Below are positions 20,818 to 22,291 of a stretch of DNA of 22,291 bases, piece by piece. Every line of letters begins with the position of its first letter. Position 1 is the first letter of the stretch. The stretch is from a virus. Where the stretch lies: IMG/VR virus record IMGVR_UViG_3300035070_000584, positions 1 to 22,291 of that record; one strand, written 5' to 3'. Both the position numbers and the translations under genes were made by a program. Under the pieces are notes generated by a model. It was not told the origin of the DNA. It saw nothing but the letters and a program-made list of their open reading frames with translations, and made no database searches.

Positions 20818-21170
20818 ACTGCCTCCTTTTTAAATTGATGAAGCTTAACATTTAGCTTGTCGTAATAAAGTATATCGTGACCACTGACAGACCAATTCTT
20901 CATATCCCATACAGAGCATAGACTCTCTAACGTACAGTCGTCAGTCTTGGCTTTGTCTAATGATGTGATTACAATTACAGACCTTGGATCAGAGTTGAAT
21001 TGTAAACTCCAACTGACCCATTTAGTATCGTCATCTCTTGGTCTACCTAACATACGAACTAAGTTCTCGTATGGTTCTGTTAGTTTACCCAAGAAACTAG
21101 AACCCACCGATATGATGTGCATATCATTGTGAGTTACAACATTTAGTTTATCCCATTTTCTAATTGGCAT
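20814..21170 (-). CDS. Hypothetical protein
   Basis: 118 aa, mixed alpha/beta. Noticeable blocks are VVTHNDMHIISVGSSFLGKLTEPYENLVRMLGRP and DDTKWVSWSLQF, then VIVITSLDKAK and WSVSGHDILYYDKL. No catalytic motif or known family is recognised. AAGGAG lies before the ATG. Its stop overlaps the coiled-coil gene. Soluble; role unknown. Confidence 0.75.
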   Translation of the reverse strand: MPIRKWDKLNVVTHNDMHIISVGSSFLGKLTEPYENLVRMLGRPRDDDTKWVSWSLQFNSDPRSVIVITSLDKAKTDDCTLESLCSVWDMKNWSVSGHDILYYDKLNVKLHQFKKEAV

Positions 21171-21180
21171 AGTTGTCTCC

Positions 21181-21270
21181 TTATATTAATCCAAATAGTA
21201 GTGAATATAATGCCCAAAATATTAGGACAGTTGTGGATGTCCACCAAATAAGTATTTTAATAAACTCCAT
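21181..21270 (-). CDS. 29-aa single-span membrane peptide
   Basis: The frame opens MEFIKILIWW and closes ALYSLLFGLI, a single hydrophobic span of about 22 residues with one Lys near the N terminus. A perfect AGGAGG (21283-21278) lies seven bases before the ATG. The ATG overlaps the stop of the upstream 46-aa gene (TAATG). The ribosome site makes translation likely. No homologue recognised; inner-membrane location inferred. Confidence 0.65.
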   Translation of the reverse strand: MEFIKILIWWTSTTVLIFWALYSLLFGLI

Positions 21271-21410
21271 TATTTAACCTCCTGGTTTTTAAAGATATTA
21301 CCTTTTCGTAGATAAATTTTATACTGACTATCGATGACGGCTAGTGTACGTTCGTACAACTCTTTGTCGTCCATCCTAGGGTGGCTCATTATTATTTTAG
21401 GTTTTCTCAT
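21270..21410 (-). CDS. 46-aa hypothetical protein
   Basis: A short soluble protein: MRKPKIIMSHPRMDDKELYE, then RTLAVIDSQYKIYLRKGN, ending NQEVK. Basic at the N terminus. GGGGGA lies seven bases before the ATG, only one base separates it from the stop of the upstream gene, and its TAA overlaps the start of the membrane peptide. It fits the operon exactly, which supports a real gene. No family recognised. Confidence 0.62.
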   Translation of the reverse strand: MRKPKIIMSHPRMDDKELYERTLAVIDSQYKIYLRKGNIFKNQEVK

Positions 21411-21411
21411 C

Positions 21412-21624
21412 TTACGTCCCCCAATGTCCATGTTTCATGGCTTGATAGTCTAGATATTCTCTAACCATCTCTTCAACTTCCTCCTCAGTAACGAGGGATA
21501 GTCTTCTGTCTTTAAGAACATTATGCATGATCTCACTTAGACATTCACCATCAGTCTTAGGAATGGCTTTACCTATCTCGTTCAGTTCTTGTTCTCTGAA
21601 CATATCTTTTTGTGCTTGTGACAT
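21412..21624 (-). CDS. Hypothetical small acidic protein
   Basis: 70 aa from the ATG at 21624, which has AAGGAG eight bases upstream; a longer frame to 21669 would start within the regulatory dyad region. Mostly helical and acidic (FREQELNEIGKAIPK; LVTEEEVEEMVREYLDYQAMK). No family recognised. First gene of a unit served by the promoter at 21741-21768. Confidence 0.7.
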   Translation of the reverse strand: MSQAQKDMFREQELNEIGKAIPKTDGECLSEIMHNVLKDRRLSLVTEEEVEEMVREYLDYQAMKHGHWGT

Positions 21625-21673
21625 ATTGTCGTCTCCTTTTCGGTGTGGGTTATACCACCTAACTATCACCGAG

Positions 21674-21744
21674 TTATAGTTAGGCTAGTGGGATAGTGTA
21701 ACAAAGGAAATTAAAAAATCACTACCCCACTAGACTAACTATAA
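21674..21744. promoter_or_regulatory. Long imperfect inverted repeat (25-bp arms)
   Basis: Positions 21674-21698 pair with 21720-21744, with 23 of 25 matches and a 21-base loop. The outer edge overlaps the -10 of the - strand promoter at 21741-21746. The arms contain TAACTATA and a CACTAGACTAA that equals the reverse of TTAGTCTAGTG in the 17396 array. It may be a two-sided operator or a structured leader. Confidence 0.75.
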
Positions 21745-21768
21745 TATAATTAATCTAGCGAAAGTCAA
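21741..21768 (-). promoter_or_regulatory. Sigma70-like promoter for the 21624 operon
   Basis: On the - strand, TTGACT (21768-21763), 16 bases, TATTAT (21746-21741): five of six matches in each box. It starts right after the stop of the upstream gene and reads into the inverted repeat and the small early genes. Confidence 0.65.
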
Positions 21769-22017
21769 TCAGTCTTTCAGTTGGTCGATGTTCGAGTTGA
21801 TAGATGAACAGTATCCCTCAATGTTTTTCACTTCGGAATCTATACCATCACAAGTCACATAGACATCATGAATCTCATCTCTGATCTCTGTCTGACCATC
21901 GTTGACCTTAGAGTATAATTCATTTACTCTGTCATCAATGTCTTGTAACTTCATTTCAATTCGACCGATAGCATCAAATATATCTGATACCTTATCGCCC
22001 AATGTTTCTAGTTCCAT
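21769..22017 (-). CDS. Hypothetical coiled-coil protein
   Basis: 82 aa. Almost the whole length shows heptad spacing (IFDAIGRIEMKLQDIDDRVNELYSKV; IDSEVKNIEGYCSSINSNIDQL), with acidic surface and Asp/Glu-rich turns. No domain recognised; such proteins usually self-associate. AAGGAGGT lies six bases before the ATG, which overlaps the stop of the upstream gene (TAATG). Confidence 0.75.
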   Translation of the reverse strand: MELETLGDKVSDIFDAIGRIEMKLQDIDDRVNELYSKVNDGQTEIRDEIHDVYVTCDGIDSEVKNIEGYCSSINSNIDQLKD

Positions 22018-22291
22018 TATGCTACCTCCTTTTTGAACATTTGTTTAGCACTCTCAAGTGTAAACTTGTAAGTCTTACCATTGCTTTTCTTTTCCATTAG
22101 TATTGGATATCCTCTAGCTTTACGATTATATCCTACAAGTATCCACTCTGGATGTTCTTTGTTAAGGTCAAGTCCAAAGTAGTCTGCATTCTTTTCAAGT
22201 TCTACTCTCTCCTCACTCTTAGCACCCTTGATAGTTACTTCAAGTTTGAATGTAGCTTTAGAGTCATTGTAGCTACAGTTACCAATATCAA
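22017..22291 (-). CDS. Hypothetical protein, C-terminal part (runs off the window)
   Basis: About 90 codons are visible, open to the right edge, ending in TAA at 22019-22017. The readable end includes FKLEVTIKGAKSEERVELEKN, FGLDLNKEHPEWILVGYNRK, ARGYPILMEKKSNGKTYKF and a basic tail KQMFKKEVA. The fold looks like beta strands plus a short helix. The N terminus and the start lie outside the window. No family is recognised with confidence. Coupled to the coiled-coil gene by TAATG. Confidence 0.7.
   Translation of the reverse strand, partial: DIGNCSYNDSKATFKLEVTIKGAKSEERVELEKNADYFGLDLNKEHPEWILVGYNRKARGYPILMEKKSNGKTYKFTLESAKQMFKKEVA

Overview
The window reads as about 22 kb of an AT-rich marine podovirus-like phage genome. 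The core replication set is recognisably T7-like: primase-helicase, family A DNA polymerase, gp2.5-like ssDNA-binding protein and endonuclease I, together with a RecB-type nuclease. A virulent phage of a marine alphaproteobacterium (SAR116, SAR11 or Roseobacter type) is the likeliest source. That is inference from gene content, an alphaproteobacterial-looking PqqA and a GTA-type holin; no host marker is present.

The two halves are transcribed towards each other. The + arm (1-7679) carries the end of a very large virion-type protein, three overlapping glycosyltransferase-type genes (one a GT-A/DUF115 fusion), a 15-codon hydrophobic micro-ORF, a small hypothetical gene, a 3TM-type holin and a free-standing 24-aa PqqA-like peptide. 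The - arm (22291 to 7878) runs from a cluster of small unknown early genes through a C5 cytosine methyltransferase, more small genes and an HNH protein, then across a striking AT-rich repeat array into primase-helicase, DNA polymerase, SSB, RecB-like nuclease, endonuclease I, DUF3310, a small membrane protein, class II (B12-dependent) ribonucleotide reductase, a 2OG-Fe(II) oxygenase, a 29-aa membrane peptide, a sugar-isomerase-type cupin and a cytidylyltransferase. It ends at a clear intrinsic terminator (7801-7843).

Most - strand genes are packed with ATGA or TAATG overlaps and AAGGAG-type ribosome sites, so they are probably co-translated. Sigma70-like promoters are visible before the primase-helicase (17306-17334), the SSB operon (13872-13898) and the 21624 operon (21741-21768). 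Two of these three promoter regions share the words TTAGTCTAGTG and TAACTATA, which suggests a phage-specific regulator or replication-initiator site.

The most unusual items are: (1) pqqA at 7605-7679, with the exact Glu15/Tyr19 spacing of the pyrroloquinoline quinone precursor and its own ribosome site, but no other pqq gene in view; (2) a 220-codon ORF inside the methyltransferase gene, in another frame, with a perfect ribosome site and a protein-like C-terminal motif; (3) ten in-phase 10-bp repeats plus four 11-bp repeats bracketed by two identical 12-bp palindromes beside the primase-helicase; (4) several hydrophobic micro-ORFs fitted exactly between neighbours by stop/start overlaps.
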